The notes below the pieces were generated by a model. That model was not told the DNA's origin. It saw nothing but the letters and a program-made list of their open reading frames with translations, and made no database searches. Both the position numbers and the translations under genes were made by a program. Below are positions 35,078 through 45,049 of a stretch of 64,000 nt of DNA, piece by piece; the first letter of the stretch is position 1, and each line of letters opens with the position of its first letter. Source of the DNA: Magnetococcales bacterium (lineage in GTDB: Bacteria > Pseudomonadota > Magnetococcia > Magnetococcales > JADFWU01); contig JADFWU010000010.1 in NCBI GenBank assembly GCA_015234045.1, positions 1 to 64,000 of the forward strand, read 5' to 3'.

Positions 35078-36256
35078 ATGGTTTGGCAGATGACATCAGT
35101 ACAGCAAATTTCCGAAGCAGATTGGATGAATCAGGCCCGGCGTACGCCGGGTCGCTTACTGCTTACTGTTTGGCGGATACCGGCGTGCTATCCTGATTTG
35201 CCGGTCATGGTTCGGGAAGTGGTGCTGGATACCGCTTTCAGAGCGGGCATGATGGCCAGTTTTGCCGAACGTTTGATTCAGTTCGACTGTTGGCCGTTGA
35301 TCAGCCAGCGTGAACGGGATGTGCTTGATGGCATGCGGATGATTGCCAATGAACACTGTCGTATGTTGCGCTGGGAAGTTGATCGGGTTCACCGTGCTTT
35401 GATGGATACTGGCCTGAAGATCGTATTGCTCAAAGGGGCCGCCTTTGATCGATTGGGTTTGCCCAATAGTGCCGGGCGCTTGGTGGCAGATCTGGATATC
35501 TTGGCCGATCGCGCTGATTTGAAAGAGATTGAATCCTGTTTTAATGACCATGGGTGGCACTCTGCCATCAAAGATGATTACGATCAGAAATATTATCGTC
35601 AGTGGATGCATGAGATCCCTCCCATGCGCCATCAGAGCCGTTTGACTGAGGTAGATGTTCATCACACCATCCTGCCTGTGACAAGCCGTTTGGCACCTGA
35701 TCCGGTGCGTATGATGGCTGATGCGGTTTTCCTGCCGGAGGAATCTGCTGAAGAGGGGCGTGGTGTTTGGTTGCTCTCACCGGTGGATATGACGCTACAC
35801 TGTGTGGTGCATCTGTTTTACGACAGTGATTTTGGGCGAGGACTGCGGGATCTTATGGATCTGGATGGTCTCTTGCGTCATTTCAGTAGACAGGATGTCC
35901 AGTTTTGGGATGCGCTTGTTGAACGCAGTCAATCCATGCAGTTGGGCCGTCCGCTCTATTATGCACTGACATTGGTACATCAGCTGGTTGGTACGCCAGT
36001 ACCTGAGGCCACTCTTACAGCGGTGAGTAAAAACCGGCCCTGGTTTGGGCTGCGAAGGTTGATGCATTGGTTGATCCCTCGGGTATTGTTACCCGGACCG
36101 TTGGAGAAGCGCGACAGGTTAGCCTCGTTTGCCTGGTTGCTTCTCTATATCCGTTCCCACTGGTTACGCATGCCGCCTGGGATGTTGTTTGCCCATTTGT
36201 CACGCAAGACCAAACGCCGAATGAGCCCCGATGTGCGGAATCGCCGGACTATTTGA
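35078..36256 (+). CDS. Nucleotidyltransferase-family protein (PF14907-like)
   Basis: 392-residue protein with the nucleotidyltransferase fold of the PF14907 group: L-L-K-G-A-A-F near residues 114-120, then G-R-L-V-A-D-L-D-I-L near 130-139 with the catalytic Asp pair, and E-V-D-V-H-H near 190. The C-terminal half is helical. Members occur beside HprK-like kinases and PqqD-like proteins in exosortase loci and in some lasso peptide clusters; their substrate is not established. The first Met (35078) and one at residue 5 are both possible starts. Its end overlaps the amidotransferase gene by 26 bases in another frame. Confidence 0.8.
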   Translation: MVWQMTSVQQISEADWMNQARRTPGRLLLTVWRIPACYPDLPVMVREVVLDTAFRAGMMASFAERLIQFDCWPLISQRERDVLDGMRMIANEHCRMLRWEVDRVHRALMDTGLKIVLLKGAAFDRLGLPNSAGRLVADLDILADRADLKEIESCFNDHGWHSAIKDDYDQKYYRQWMHEIPPMRHQSRLTEVDVHHTILPVTSRLAPDPVRMMADAVFLPEESAEEGRGVWLLSPVDMTLHCVVHLFYDSDFGRGLRDLMDLDGLLRHFSRQDVQFWDALVERSQSMQLGRPLYYALTLVHQLVGTPVPEATLTAVSKNRPWFGLRRLMHWLIPRVLLPGPLEKRDRLASFAWLLLYIRSHWLRMPPGMLFAHLSRKTKRRMSPDVRNRRTI

Positions 36257-38117
36257 CCTCAACGGCCACCGACCGGTTGTTGATACTCTTCTCAAAGGAA
36301 TGACTCGAACCTTGAGCCATCGTGGACCCGATGCCGAAGGATATCATGTTGATCCTGGCATAGGGCTTGGCCATCGTCGTCTCTCCATTATTGATCTTTC
36401 TGGCGGCAATCAGCCGCTCTACAACGAAGAGGGTTCGGTTGCGGTCGTTTTCAATGGTGAGATTTACAATTTTCAGCCTCTGGTGACCGAGTTAGAGCAG
36501 CTGGGGCATCGTTTCAAAACCCGTTCTGATACCGAAGTAATTGTGCATGCCTGGGAAGCGTGGGGTGCTGACTGTGTCCACCGGTTCCAGGGTATGTTCG
36601 CGTTTGCACTGTGGGACCGCCATCAGGAAACGCTGTTTCTGGCGCGAGATCCGCTGGGTATTAAACCTGTCTATTATAGTTTGACGGCAGATGGTTGGTT
36701 GCTGTTTGGATCAGAGCTGAAAGTGTTGTTGCACCATCCCGCGTTAAATAAACAGCTCGATCCACACGCTGTTGAATCTTATATGGCATTGGGATATGTG
36801 CCCGATCCCATGAGTATTTACCAAGGCGTTAAGAAGCTACCGCCTGGCCATCACATGGTACTGGTCCGAGGCAAAAGCCTACCAGTGCCACAGCAATATT
36901 GGAATATCTCTTTTTCAAACCAGCTTCCTATAGGAGAAGCAACGGGTGAAGCGCTGATTGAGCGTCTGAAGGATGCCATTAAATTGCATCAGATTGCGGA
37001 TGTTCCGGTTGGCGCTTTTTTGTCTGGCGGTGTGGACTCCAGCGCTGTGGCGGCCATTATGGCCGAGCAGCGCAGTGATCCTGTGATCGCCTGTACAGTG
37101 TCATTTGGTGATCGTTCTGTGGACGAGCTGCCCTATGCCAAACAGGTGGCTGAACAGTTTGGCATGGATCACCGGGTGGAGCAGGCCACACCGGATCACC
37201 ATGATCTTATTCAAAAGCTGGTTTCCGTCTACGATGAGCCTTTTGCTGATCAGTCGGCACTGCCTACCTGGTTGGTGTGTGGCTTGGCACGCCGACATGT
37301 AAAGGTGGTGCTCTCAGGAGATGGTGGTGATGAGAATCTGGCTGGTTATCGGCGTTATGGTCTGTGTAATCGGGAGAACCAGGTGCGCCGAGTATTGCCG
37401 AGCACTATTCGTCAACCACTGTTTGGCGCTCTGTCACATCTCTATCCAAAAATGGATCGCGCACCGCGTTTTTTACGGGCTAAAAGTACATTTGAATCGT
37501 TGGCGCGTGATCCGGTGGCGGGTTACTTTCACGCCGTTTCAATTATTCCTGATCCTTGGCGAAAGCGACTTTTTTCCAAAGCATTTCAACGGGATTTACA
37601 AGGTTATCGCGCCGTATCAGTATTTCATGAGCATGCTAAACAGGCGGATGTGCCGGATTATTTGTCGTTGATGCAATATATCGATTTCAAGACCTTTTTG
37701 GCTGGGCGCGTATTGGTCAAAGTAGATCGTGCCAGTATGGCGCATGGTCTTGAGGTGCGCGTGCCGATTCTTGAGCATCGTTTCTGCGATTGGATGGCCT
37801 CTTTGCCCTCAGCTGTCAAACTGCATAACGGTTCTGGCAAGCATATTTTGAAAAAAGCACTGGAGCCGCTCCTCTCCAAACAGATTCTGTATCGGCCAAA
37901 AATGGGTTTTGTCATGCCCATTGCAGAGTGGATGCGTGGTCCACTGCGTGATCGGATCAGTACGGATCTATTAACTGGTCCGATGCTGGATACCGGATGG
38001 TTTAATCCCGATTATCTCAAGAGCATGGTACAGGACCATCTCTCCGGGCGACGGGATTATGGTGAAGCGCTGTGGGTTTTGATGATGTTTAATGGATTTA
38101 TAAAAAAGAGTGCATAG
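36231..38117 (+). CDS. XrtA/PEP-CTERM-type amidotransferase (asparagine synthase-like)
   Basis: 628-residue glutamine-dependent amidotransferase. Met removal exposes the catalytic Cys2 of M-C-G-I-A-G, and the N-terminal glutaminase domain has S-H-R-G-P-D-A-E and V-F-N-G-E-I-Y-N. The synthase domain carries the P-loop L-S-G-G-V-D-S-S near 265 and S-G-D-G-G-D-E near 363. The length and the L-G-Y-V-P-D-P block fit the amidotransferase found in exosortase A loci, which is thought to amidate a sugar acid or similar group. The start lies inside the nucleotidyltransferase gene (26-base overlap), a strong sign of coupling. It is the last gene of the block. Confidence 0.9.
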   Translation: MCGIAGLFDLNGHRPVVDTLLKGMTRTLSHRGPDAEGYHVDPGIGLGHRRLSIIDLSGGNQPLYNEEGSVAVVFNGEIYNFQPLVTELEQLGHRFKTRSDTEVIVHAWEAWGADCVHRFQGMFAFALWDRHQETLFLARDPLGIKPVYYSLTADGWLLFGSELKVLLHHPALNKQLDPHAVESYMALGYVPDPMSIYQGVKKLPPGHHMVLVRGKSLPVPQQYWNISFSNQLPIGEATGEALIERLKDAIKLHQIADVPVGAFLSGGVDSSAVAAIMAEQRSDPVIACTVSFGDRSVDELPYAKQVAEQFGMDHRVEQATPDHHDLIQKLVSVYDEPFADQSALPTWLVCGLARRHVKVVLSGDGGDENLAGYRRYGLCNRENQVRRVLPSTIRQPLFGALSHLYPKMDRAPRFLRAKSTFESLARDPVAGYFHAVSIIPDPWRKRLFSKAFQRDLQGYRAVSVFHEHAKQADVPDYLSLMQYIDFKTFLAGRVLVKVDRASMAHGLEVRVPILEHRFCDWMASLPSAVKLHNGSGKHILKKALEPLLSKQILYRPKMGFVMPIAEWMRGPLRDRISTDLLTGPMLDTGWFNPDYLKSMVQDHLSGRRDYGEALWVLMMFNGFIKKSA

Positions 38118-38222
38118 CGTATAAATGGGTATGCTTTTTGCTGTGAATATTGGTGTGTTCCTACAATAAACAAGGGAAGCATCACAATGATGATTTCCCG
38201 GATTCGTAATAAGGAAATCACC

Positions 38223-38384
38223 ATGAACAAGCACACAGTCATATACATCCTGCGTCCAGGTATCAAATTTAGAATCAAAGCATGGCTCGGACGTATCGAA
38301 GATCGTTTTATCACCCTTGATGATGCTCTGAAAGCATTGCCTTCATTTCCTCCTGGATCACGTTTGGTGGCCAGTGCTGGCTGA
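38223..38384 (+). CDS. Possible small hypothetical protein (53 residues)
   Basis: A short frame with AAGGA at 38211-38215, 7 bases before the ATG. The product is basic (several Arg/Lys) and ends in a Pro/Ser-rich tail; I recognise no family. It sits in the gap between the amidotransferase and a repeat R1 copy. Both a real small protein and chance are possible. Confidence 0.35.
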   Translation: MNKHTVIYILRPGIKFRIKAWLGRIEDRFITLDDALKALPSFPPGSRLVASAG

Positions 38385-38440
38385 ATAATATCGCTTTTAT
38401 CCATGAGTGTCGCGTAGCGCTTTTTATTGTGGCTTCGTCT

Positions 38441-38514
38441 AAGATTTGAACAGTCAGTCGTTCTAGCACTGGTTGTGAATTGTTGTCAAATTTTGGGTCG
38501 AAATGACTATAAGG
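38441..38514. repeat. Repeat R1, short derivative without the hairpin
   Basis: Matches the left end of R1 (GATTTGAACAGTCAGTCGTT) and its right end (GGTCGAAATGACTATA), but the central hairpin is deleted. It lies directly upstream of the FetA-like gene, whose earliest in-frame ATG (38503) falls in the repeat. Confidence 0.65.
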
Positions 38515-38562
38515 TTTGAGGCCAGCCTGCGCCATTTATGTATGAACAGTTGTCAAAAGGGT

Positions 38563-39165
38563 ATGGCTTTGACTGTATTGCGTGTTGAATCTTTGACGAC
38601 AACGCTCGGTCAAGCCGTTTCTTTGGCGCTTGCTTCAGGCGAGATCCTTGGTATACGTGGTGCTTCAGGCTGTGGCAAGTCACTACTGCTCCGCGCTTTG
38701 GTAGATCTTGATCTGAATACCGGTGAAGTGTGGTTGGATAATCGTGCACGAAGCACGATCCCTGCCCATCAGTGGCGTCGTCAGGTGGGATTATTGCCTG
38801 CGGAAAGCCACTGGTGGTCGGATCGGGTAGGGGATCACTTTCCCAAGTTGCTTTGGCCTGACGAATGGCTCTCTCAACTTGGTTTGAATCAGGAAGCTCT
38901 TTCCTGGTCAGTCAATCGTCTCTCCAGTGGTGAGCGCCAGCGTTTGGCGCTGTTACGTCTGTTGGCCAGTCGGCCAAACGTGCTTCTTCTGGATGAACCC
39001 ACCGCCAATCTGGATGGTGAAACTACCCTCAATGTTGAAAAGATATTGCTTGATTTGAGACAGGATCAACAGATTCCTATGATTTGGGTCAGCCATGATC
39101 CGAATCAACTGGCTCGTGTGGCTGATCGGGTATTGGTCATGGAAGCGGGTGGTTTTATTTCATGA
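38563..39165 (+). CDS. fetA: FetA/YbbL-like ABC transporter ATPase
   Basis: 200-residue ATPase from the ATG at 38563, which has an A/G-rich AAAAGGG just before it; an earlier ATG at 38503 lies in repeat R1 and would add 20 unrelated residues. Walker A is G-A-S-G-C-G-K-S, the signature L-S-S-G-E-R-Q-R and Walker B V-L-L-L-D-E-P-T. In E. coli the FetAB pair exports iron and protects from oxidative stress. The start of fetB overlaps its stop by 4 bases, which supports the pair. Confidence 0.85.
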   Translation: MALTVLRVESLTTTLGQAVSLALASGEILGIRGASGCGKSLLLRALVDLDLNTGEVWLDNRARSTIPAHQWRRQVGLLPAESHWWSDRVGDHFPKLLWPDEWLSQLGLNQEALSWSVNRLSSGERQRLALLRLLASRPNVLLLDEPTANLDGETTLNVEKILLDLRQDQQIPMIWVSHDPNQLARVADRVLVMEAGGFIS

Positions 39166-39953
39166 GTATCATTCAACTGACACCCCTTGATATTGGTCTG
39201 GCCGCGCTGTTGGTGTTTCTACTGGCTCTGTTGAGTTGGCATTGGCAGTTGGGTGTTGGAAAATCGCTGTTGATTGCTGCGGTGCGTACCGTAGTTCAGT
39301 TGAGCTTGATCGGGATGGTGTTGAAAACACTGTTTGATCAAACGGCTCTACTTTGGGTCGCTGTCATGGCATCCGTGATGTGGCTGGTGGCTGGACGAGA
39401 GGTGATCGCCCGGCAAAAACGCCGGTTTGCTGGTCCGTGGAGCTACGGCATCGGCGCGTCAGCGATGTTTCTGTCTTCCTTTGTGATCACGCTGTTTTCG
39501 CTCCTGGTGGTTATCTCTCCAGATCCTTGGTTTACGCCCCAATATGCCATCCCATTGTTGGGCATGATGCTTGGTAACACCCTCAACAGTATTGCGTTAA
39601 GCTTGGATCGATTTACTCATGAAATATGGCGTGAACGCAGCGTTGTGGAAGGGCGGCTCTTAATGGGGATGACGTGGAAGAAAGCCGTGCGACCCTATCA
39701 AAAACAAGCGCTTAGATCAGGTATGATACCAACCATCAATGCAATGGCTGCGGCTGGGTTGGTTAGTCTGCCGGGCATGATGACCGGTCAGATTCTGGGT
39801 GGTAATCCACCTGTTGTTGCGGTGATGTATCAGATTATGATCATGTTCATGATCGCCAGCGGTGCAGGATTTGGTGCCATGTTGGCAATCTGGCTCAGTG
39901 GTAAACGCTTATCCGACCACCGACAACGGCTTCGATTGGATCGTCTGACATAG
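39162..39953 (+). CDS. fetB: FetB/YbbM-like (UPF0014) membrane protein
   Basis: 263-residue protein of the UPF0014 family with about seven TM helices. Family blocks seen are A-A-V-R-T-V-V-Q-L-S-L-I-G near 39-51, P-L-L-G-M-M-L-G-N-T near 130-139, and a C-terminal S-L-P-G-M-M-T-G-Q-I-L-G-G. It is the permease partner of the ATPase upstream, with a 4-base ATGA overlap, and probably exports iron. A bidirectional-looking terminator follows about 50 bases later. Confidence 0.9.
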   Translation: MSIIQLTPLDIGLAALLVFLLALLSWHWQLGVGKSLLIAAVRTVVQLSLIGMVLKTLFDQTALLWVAVMASVMWLVAGREVIARQKRRFAGPWSYGIGASAMFLSSFVITLFSLLVVISPDPWFTPQYAIPLLGMMLGNTLNSIALSLDRFTHEIWRERSVVEGRLLMGMTWKKAVRPYQKQALRSGMIPTINAMAAAGLVSLPGMMTGQILGGNPPVVAVMYQIMIMFMIASGAGFGAMLAIWLSGKRLSDHRQRLRLDRLT

Positions 39954-40004
39954 AGATAAGTCTAATTCAGAAATATACAAATAATAACAAGGTGTACCGC
40001 TCTG

Positions 40005-40047
40005 AAAAAGCCATCATACCCGCTTTCACGGGAATGATGGCTTTTTC
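40005..40047. terminator. Terminator after fetB
   Basis: AAAAAGCCATCAT pairs with ATGATGGCTTTTT around a 16-base interior; the A and T runs flank the stem, so it could act in both directions, serving fetB and the convergent chemoreceptor gene. Confidence 0.85.
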
Positions 40048-40084
40048 TAATTAAACCGCATCCAGTTTGAAAAGTGTAATTTGT

Positions 40085-40229
40085 GACTCCGAATACGCCC
40101 CTGCGGGGCTACAATAAATAACGAAATTGGCTCGCACATAAAGTCGGCCCTACGAGCCTCCAATTGTGTGGCTCTTCGAGCCACGGCGCTACGCATTTTC
40201 CGCGCTTTGCGCAAAAAATGCTCCGTATG
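40085..40229. repeat. Hairpin-rich sequence joined to R2
   Basis: Contains several small palindromes (CCCCTGCGGGG; GTGGCTCTTCGAGCCAC; GCGCTTTGCGC) leading straight into R2. It carries no gene and looks like nested or decayed repeats. I found no full second copy of this part in the window. Confidence 0.5.
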
Positions 40230-40343
40230 CTAACGCGCCATTTCGTTTAATGTGGGCGTTGCCCACACCCAGCAGAGGCGGCACAGCCTCCTCTGCACTC
40301 CAACCAGTTTTAGAACTACGTTTTTCTAAGTTGGTGCGGTTTA
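40230..40343. repeat. Repeat R2, copy 2
   Basis: Second copy of the ~114-base element at 10531-10645, with only a few indels. Here it lies between genes, about 60 bases downstream of the minus-strand chemoreceptor stop, and carries the same two hairpins. Confidence 0.85.
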
Positions 40344-40402
40344 TTTGATGTAGCAATTAATTATTCTCAACCAAGCGCCATTGAGCCATTAGTCAGCAAT
40401 AT

Positions 40403-42718
40403 CTACAGTTGAAACCGACTCAGATCTGCATTCAGATGGGCGGCCACATCTTTCAAGGACTCTGCCTGTTCATGAACGGTTTTGCTTAACTGATCAAGGT
40501 GTTCTACAGCACGATTAACGCCCAGCATACTCTCAGAAACTGCGTGAGCCGCGTGATCACTTTCGGAGATTTGTTCAACAATGCTGTTACTGGCCTGGCT
40601 GGCCTCAGAGACAGTGGCGGACATGGCTTGTGCGCCGGTTGCAGCATCGGCAACGTTGCGCGTTACTTCCTGAATACCGCTGGAAATTTCCTGTGCATTG
40701 CGACTGACCTCTTCAACAGCATGGTTTGATTCTTCTGCCAGTCGGGAAACTTCACCGGTTTCCGATGAAGCGTCGCTCATAGCGTTGGCAATTTCTGACA
40801 TGGTTGTGTTCTGTTCATCAACTGAATAGAGGATGTCATCATTGGCTTCACGGGTAACGCCAACGATTCGGGAAACCTCTTCAATGGTTTCAGCAACCTC
40901 GTTGGTATTGTTCTGGATAGTGCTTACCTGTTGGGAAATTGTTTGGGTAGCTTCACCGGTTTGTCTGGCCAAATCTTTGACCTCGTTGGCCACTACGGCA
41001 AAGCCTTTGCCTGCTTCACCGGCACCGGCGGCTTCGATAGAGGCGTTGAGGGCCAACATATTCGTTTGTTCGGCGATATTGTTGATTGTATCGACAACCT
41101 GACCGATTTCGCTCGCTGACTTGGTGAGTTGTTTGATCACTGTCATGGCTTGAGCGGCGTGGGTGTCGGCTTTCTGTGTCTCTGTGCTGGCTGTTTCGCA
41201 TTTTGCTCGCACTGCTTGGAGGGATGTGGTCATTTGTTCCACAGCAGAGGCGACACTATTGATATTGCCAGAAGAGCGTTGTGCAGATTCACGCACATGA
41301 GAGACATTAGCGCTTACCTCTTCGGTTGCGGCCGCAACTGTAGTGAGATTGATACTGGCCTCTTCAGCAGCGGCTGAGATGGTAGTCATGTTCATGTTCA
41401 TCATTTCAGAGGCTTCAGTAACCGCGTCTATGCTACTGTTCAACTGTTGAGAGGATGACGCGATGGCTTGGATATTGTTCTGCATTTGTTCAGTATTGTC
41501 AGCAACGGTTTGTGCTCGGTCTGAGAGTATTTCGGAACCATTGTTGAGGCCTGTTACCACGTTATTGAGGTTTTCCGCATTGGTTGCCACACGGGCTGCC
41601 CTGTCAATGATGTTTTGAATCATCTCTTTGAGATTTTCTGCCATGGTATTCATGGCGTACATCAATGCACCGATTTCATCCCGACGGTCGGTATCAATTT
41701 GTGCTGTGAGATCGCCTTGAGCCAGTTTTTGAGAAAATTCTACGGCTTTTTTGATTGGTCTGAGGACCATCTTATTGAAGAGCAGGAAGATGATCACACT
41801 GATTACAATACTCAAAATAAGATTAATTCCAATACGCAACCACAGACTGGTCTGGAGGTCATGGATGGTATCAGAGATATCTTTAAACACACGTACTTCA
41901 CCGATCTTCTGACCGCTATAATCCGTGAGGAAAAAAGCGGTGCCGACCAGGTATTGACCATTGTCAAGATCAATCAATGAACCATCGGTTGGTAGGCCAT
42001 GCCGCATCATGGTGCTCAAATGCTCATCAGAGAAGGTATAGAACACCAATTCACCATCCACCAGATCTGATTCTTTATTTTGAAACCGTCGGGCGGCCTT
42101 GAATACTTCTTGATAGATGCCGATGGCGAACTGCGTGTCAGTAATGGATTGTGCGGTATCCAGAATGGCTTTTAAACTGCCACCAAACTCCACGCTACCA
42201 ATATGTTTATTATCTTTGGACACAGGATAAACAACCCGAAGACCCGGCCCGGCTCGGCCAACTTCAATGCCGATAACGGGTTTCTTATCTCGATTGGTAG
42301 TGACCACTGTCTTGCGGAACGCAGAAAGGTCATCATCAAATTTCTGCGGCTTATGAACTCTAAAAAAGCTGGTGGCAGGTGGTAGATGAAACTGAAATTG
42401 ACGAATATTAAAGTCAGGCTTCAAACGGGATTTGAAGATTGGCAGAGTATGTTGAGAGAGTTTTTCTCGGTTGCTTTGCGCAAAGGCTGTGACAACCTCC
42501 TTATCATTCAGTAAAAGTTCAACAGACATGGCCAAATCATGGCTTTTTGCTGCCACTTCTGTCTGAACAATCTGCTCAAAACTGTTGATAAACTGACGTG
42601 TGTGATCAAGTACCGTGTTACGTGCTTCCATCATGCTGGCTATTGTAAGAACAATGCCTAGGACCAGTGTGATGACGAGTAATGCTGTAAATGTCTTTGC
42701 CTTAAGACTGCTGAACAT
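40403..42718 (-). CDS. Methyl-accepting chemotaxis protein with dCache_3-like sensor
   Basis: Chemoreceptor of 771 residues. TM1 is at about 8-28 and TM2 at about 293-315; the periplasmic region between them (30-290) resembles the dCache_3 family, with [11 protein letters not shown] near 110-120 and G-S-V-E-F-G-G near 174-180. HAMP follows at ~316-370. The long signalling domain contains the conserved tip [16 protein letters not shown] stretch before the tip is rich in Ala/Ser/Thr/Glu repeats typical of methylation helices. No CheW-type C-terminal pentapeptide is seen. The ligand is unknown. Confidence 0.9.
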   Translation of the reverse strand: MFSSLKAKTFTALLVITLVLGIVLTIASMMEARNTVLDHTRQFINSFEQIVQTEVAAKSHDLAMSVELLLNDKEVVTAFAQSNREKLSQHTLPIFKSRLKPDFNIRQFQFHLPPATSFFRVHKPQKFDDDLSAFRKTVVTTNRDKKPVIGIEVGRAGPGLRVVYPVSKDNKHIGSVEFGGSLKAILDTAQSITDTQFAIGIYQEVFKAARRFQNKESDLVDGELVFYTFSDEHLSTMMRHGLPTDGSLIDLDNGQYLVGTAFFLTDYSGQKIGEVRVFKDISDTIHDLQTSLWLRIGINLILSIVISVIIFLLFNKMVLRPIKKAVEFSQKLAQGDLTAQIDTDRRDEIGALMYAMNTMAENLKEMIQNIIDRAARVATNAENLNNVVTGLNNGSEILSDRAQTVADNTEQMQNNIQAIASSSQQLNSSIDAVTEASEMMNMNMTTISAAAEEASINLTTVAAATEEVSANVSHVRESAQRSSGNINSVASAVEQMTTSLQAVRAKCETASTETQKADTHAAQAMTVIKQLTKSASEIGQVVDTINNIAEQTNMLALNASIEAAGAGEAGKGFAVVANEVKDLARQTGEATQTISQQVSTIQNNTNEVAETIEEVSRIVGVTREANDDILYSVDEQNTTMSEIANAMSDASSETGEVSRLAEESNHAVEEVSRNAQEISSGIQEVTRNVADAATGAQAMSATVSEASQASNSIVEQISESDHAAHAVSESMLGVNRAVEHLDQLSKTVHEQAESLKDVAAHLNADLSRFQL

Positions 42719-42917
42719 AATCTCCGTGCCCCTACAAATATATTATGACCAAGTTTCGCAGGCTACATTGTAAGTATCGAAACATAATCTGAAAACTTTA
42801 ATAAAAAAAAATCTACAGAAGCAAAAAAATATTTGTGTAGACATAAAAATGCTATTGGAACCAGATGTTCTTTTTACTATTCAAATTGGAAACAGTATCT
42901 AATAGTTGAGGAGCGTG

Positions 42918-44366
42918 ATGATGGCCTTGAAACTGTTTGAAAATCTGTCAGAGTTATTCCCTGATAATCTGAAACCATCCGAATTATCACAATTTAAAAC
43001 AGTATTTTATAAAGAGCTGTCTTTAGCCTGTCATCAATACTATCAGGGCAAAATGATGACCATTCCCAAGGCGGGGTTTTACGGCTTGGAGTGGTTTAAT
43101 GTGTGGTATACGCCAGGCATTTCAAAAATATCTACGACCATTCGTGACGATGAAATGGCCTCTTTTTCGCTCACCAGTCGCGGTAGTCAAGTAGCTGTGA
43201 TCAGCGATTCTACGCGGGTTCTGGGTGATGGTGATGTGACACCAGCGGGTGGTTTGGGTGTTATGGAGGGCAAAGCATATTTGATCAAATTGCTGGGTGG
43301 GCTGGATGCTACGCCGCTTTGTATCAATAGTCGCAATAGGTCAGGACAGCCAGATCCCGAGCGGATTATCCAGTTTGTCGAGATGGTTCAACACTCTTTT
43401 GCAGCGATTAATTTGGAAGATATTTCGCAGCCGAACTGTTATCGGGTGTTGGATCAATTGCGAGAACGTTGCACCATTCCTGTGTGGCATGATGATGCAC
43501 AGGGTACAGGCAGTGTGGTTTTGGCGGGTTTGATGAATGCGTTGAAGCTGGTCAATAAGTCGCTTTCGGATGTACGTATTGTATTTATCGGTGCCGGAGC
43601 TGCGAACACATCAACAGCGCGATTGATCATCAGTGCAGGTGGTGATCCACACCGTATGGTGCTGTTTGACAGTAAAGGTGGGTTGTCGCGTCAACGACAG
43701 GATATAGCTGAACGCCCAGAATTTTATAGAAAATGGCAATTGTGTGAGCAGACTAATCCAGACGCTATTACGTCCATAGATCAGGCTGTCAAAGAGGCGG
43801 ATGTGCTCATCTCTATTTCACGTCCAGGACCGGATCGTATTGATCCCACTTGGATTCAGCAGATGGCGCATAAGCCTATCGTTTTTGCCTTGGCTAATCC
43901 GGTTCCCGAGATATATCCCTATGCGGCCAAAGAAGCGGGCGCTTTTATTGTTGCTACCGGACGGGGTGACTTTGACAATCAAGTGAACAATTCACTGGGC
44001 TTTCCTGCGATTCTCAAAGGGGCTGTGATGGCCAGAGCCAGTCGGATAACGGATACAATGGCTGTTGCCGCAGCACGGAGTCTGGCCGGTTTTGCTGAAA
44101 AGCGTGGTCTAACACCGAGTACCATATTGCCGATAATGACAGAAAAAGGTTTCATGAGTCAGGAAGCGGCAGATGTTGCCATGCAGGCTGTAAAAGATGG
44201 GGTCGCTCGGGATGTTAGGACGCGGGATGAGTATCTACGACAAGCTCATGAAGATATGATGGAATCCCGAAATCTCCATCAGCACCTTATGGATGCAGGG
44301 ATTATTAAAACGCCGCCTGAATCACTGATTCGACAAGCCATTCAGAATGCGTTAGAACAGATTTAA
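42918..44366 (+). CDS. Malic enzyme (oxaloacetate-decarboxylating malate dehydrogenase)
   Basis: Cytoplasmic enzyme of about 482 residues converting malate and NAD(P) to pyruvate, CO2 and NAD(P)H. GAGGAG at 42908-42913 supports a start at 42918 or 42921 (tandem ATG). Family blocks are W-Y-T-P-G-I near residue 57 (catalytic Tyr), G-L-G-V-M-E-G-K-A near 116, P-V-W-H-D-D-A-Q-G-T near 189 with the metal-binding Asp pair, the Rossmann G-A-G-A-A-N-T near 222, and F-A-L-A-N-P-V-P-E near 323. W-H-D-D-A-Q replaces the more common F-H-D-D-Q-H. The short two-domain length is the bacterial form without a phosphotransacetylase tail. Confidence 0.92.
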   Translation: MMALKLFENLSELFPDNLKPSELSQFKTVFYKELSLACHQYYQGKMMTIPKAGFYGLEWFNVWYTPGISKISTTIRDDEMASFSLTSRGSQVAVISDSTRVLGDGDVTPAGGLGVMEGKAYLIKLLGGLDATPLCINSRNRSGQPDPERIIQFVEMVQHSFAAINLEDISQPNCYRVLDQLRERCTIPVWHDDAQGTGSVVLAGLMNALKLVNKSLSDVRIVFIGAGAANTSTARLIISAGGDPHRMVLFDSKGGLSRQRQDIAERPEFYRKWQLCEQTNPDAITSIDQAVKEADVLISISRPGPDRIDPTWIQQMAHKPIVFALANPVPEIYPYAAKEAGAFIVATGRGDFDNQVNNSLGFPAILKGAVMARASRITDTMAVAAARSLAGFAEKRGLTPSTILPIMTEKGFMSQEAADVAMQAVKDGVARDVRTRDEYLRQAHEDMMESRNLHQHLMDAGIIKTPPESLIRQAIQNALEQI

Positions 44367-44497
44367 TTGGAGAAAATGAGCTGTCAGGACTTGTCATAAA
44401 TCCCCACTATTGGATATAAGGTAATGTTCAGGTACCTTTTTTGACCGAGTTTGTTTCAGATCGGTTACATCTTGAAATGAATAAATGGAGAGATAAT

Positions 44498-44998
44498 ATG
44501 GCCCAGATTACTCTGAAGGGTAACGCCATCAACACCTGTGGAACTTTGCCAGCCGTTGGTTCAGCTGCTGCTGATTTTTCTTTGACCAATACCGATTTGG
44601 CTGATGTCTCCCTGGCCAGCTTTTCCGGTAAACGGATCGTGCTGAATATCTTCCCAAGCGTTGATACACCGGTATGTGCGGCTTCTGTACGTCGCTTTAA
44701 TGAGGCGCTTTCCTCATTGGAGAACACCGTTGTTCTGTGTGTTTCTCTGGATCTGCCATTCGCACACAAACGCTTCTGCGGTGCCGAAGGGCTTGAAGAT
44801 GTGATGTCCGTTTCTGAAATGCGGGCGCGTGGTTTTGGTGAAGATTATGGCGTGCGTATTGTCGATGGTCCGCTGGCTGGACTGCTTTCTCGTGCGGTTG
44901 TGATTGTGGATGAGAACGGAAAAGTTGCTTATACTCAACAAGTTCCTGAAATTGTTGAAGAGCCTGATTACGATGCAGCCATGGCTGCCTTGAAGTAG
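44498..44998 (+). CDS. tpx: Thiol peroxidase
   Basis: 166-residue atypical 2-Cys peroxiredoxin that reduces peroxides, usually with thioredoxin. The peroxidatic Cys is C60 in P-S-V-D-T-P-V-C and the resolving Cys is C94 in K-R-F-C, one residue from the E. coli Tpx positions, and both are present. The ATG at 44498 follows GGAGAG; earlier in-frame starts extend into unrelated residues. It has its own gap from the malic enzyme gene (about 130 bases), so it may be separately transcribed. A weak hairpin follows. Confidence 0.95.
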   Translation: MAQITLKGNAINTCGTLPAVGSAAADFSLTNTDLADVSLASFSGKRIVLNIFPSVDTPVCAASVRRFNEALSSLENTVVLCVSLDLPFAHKRFCGAEGLEDVMSVSEMRARGFGEDYGVRIVDGPLAGLLSRAVVIVDENGKVAYTQQVPEIVEEPDYDAAMAALK

Positions 44999-45016
44999 GT
45001 TTTGTTGTTGAATGGG

Positions 45017-45049
45017 TGCAGGGGGAAGATGTTGTCAAATCCTCCTGCA
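45017..45049 (+). terminator. Weak hairpin after tpx
   Basis: TGCAGGGGGA pairs with TCCTCCTGCA (one mismatch) around 13 bases, with no U tract after it. It may be a Rho-dependent or attenuated end; low support. Confidence 0.35.
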
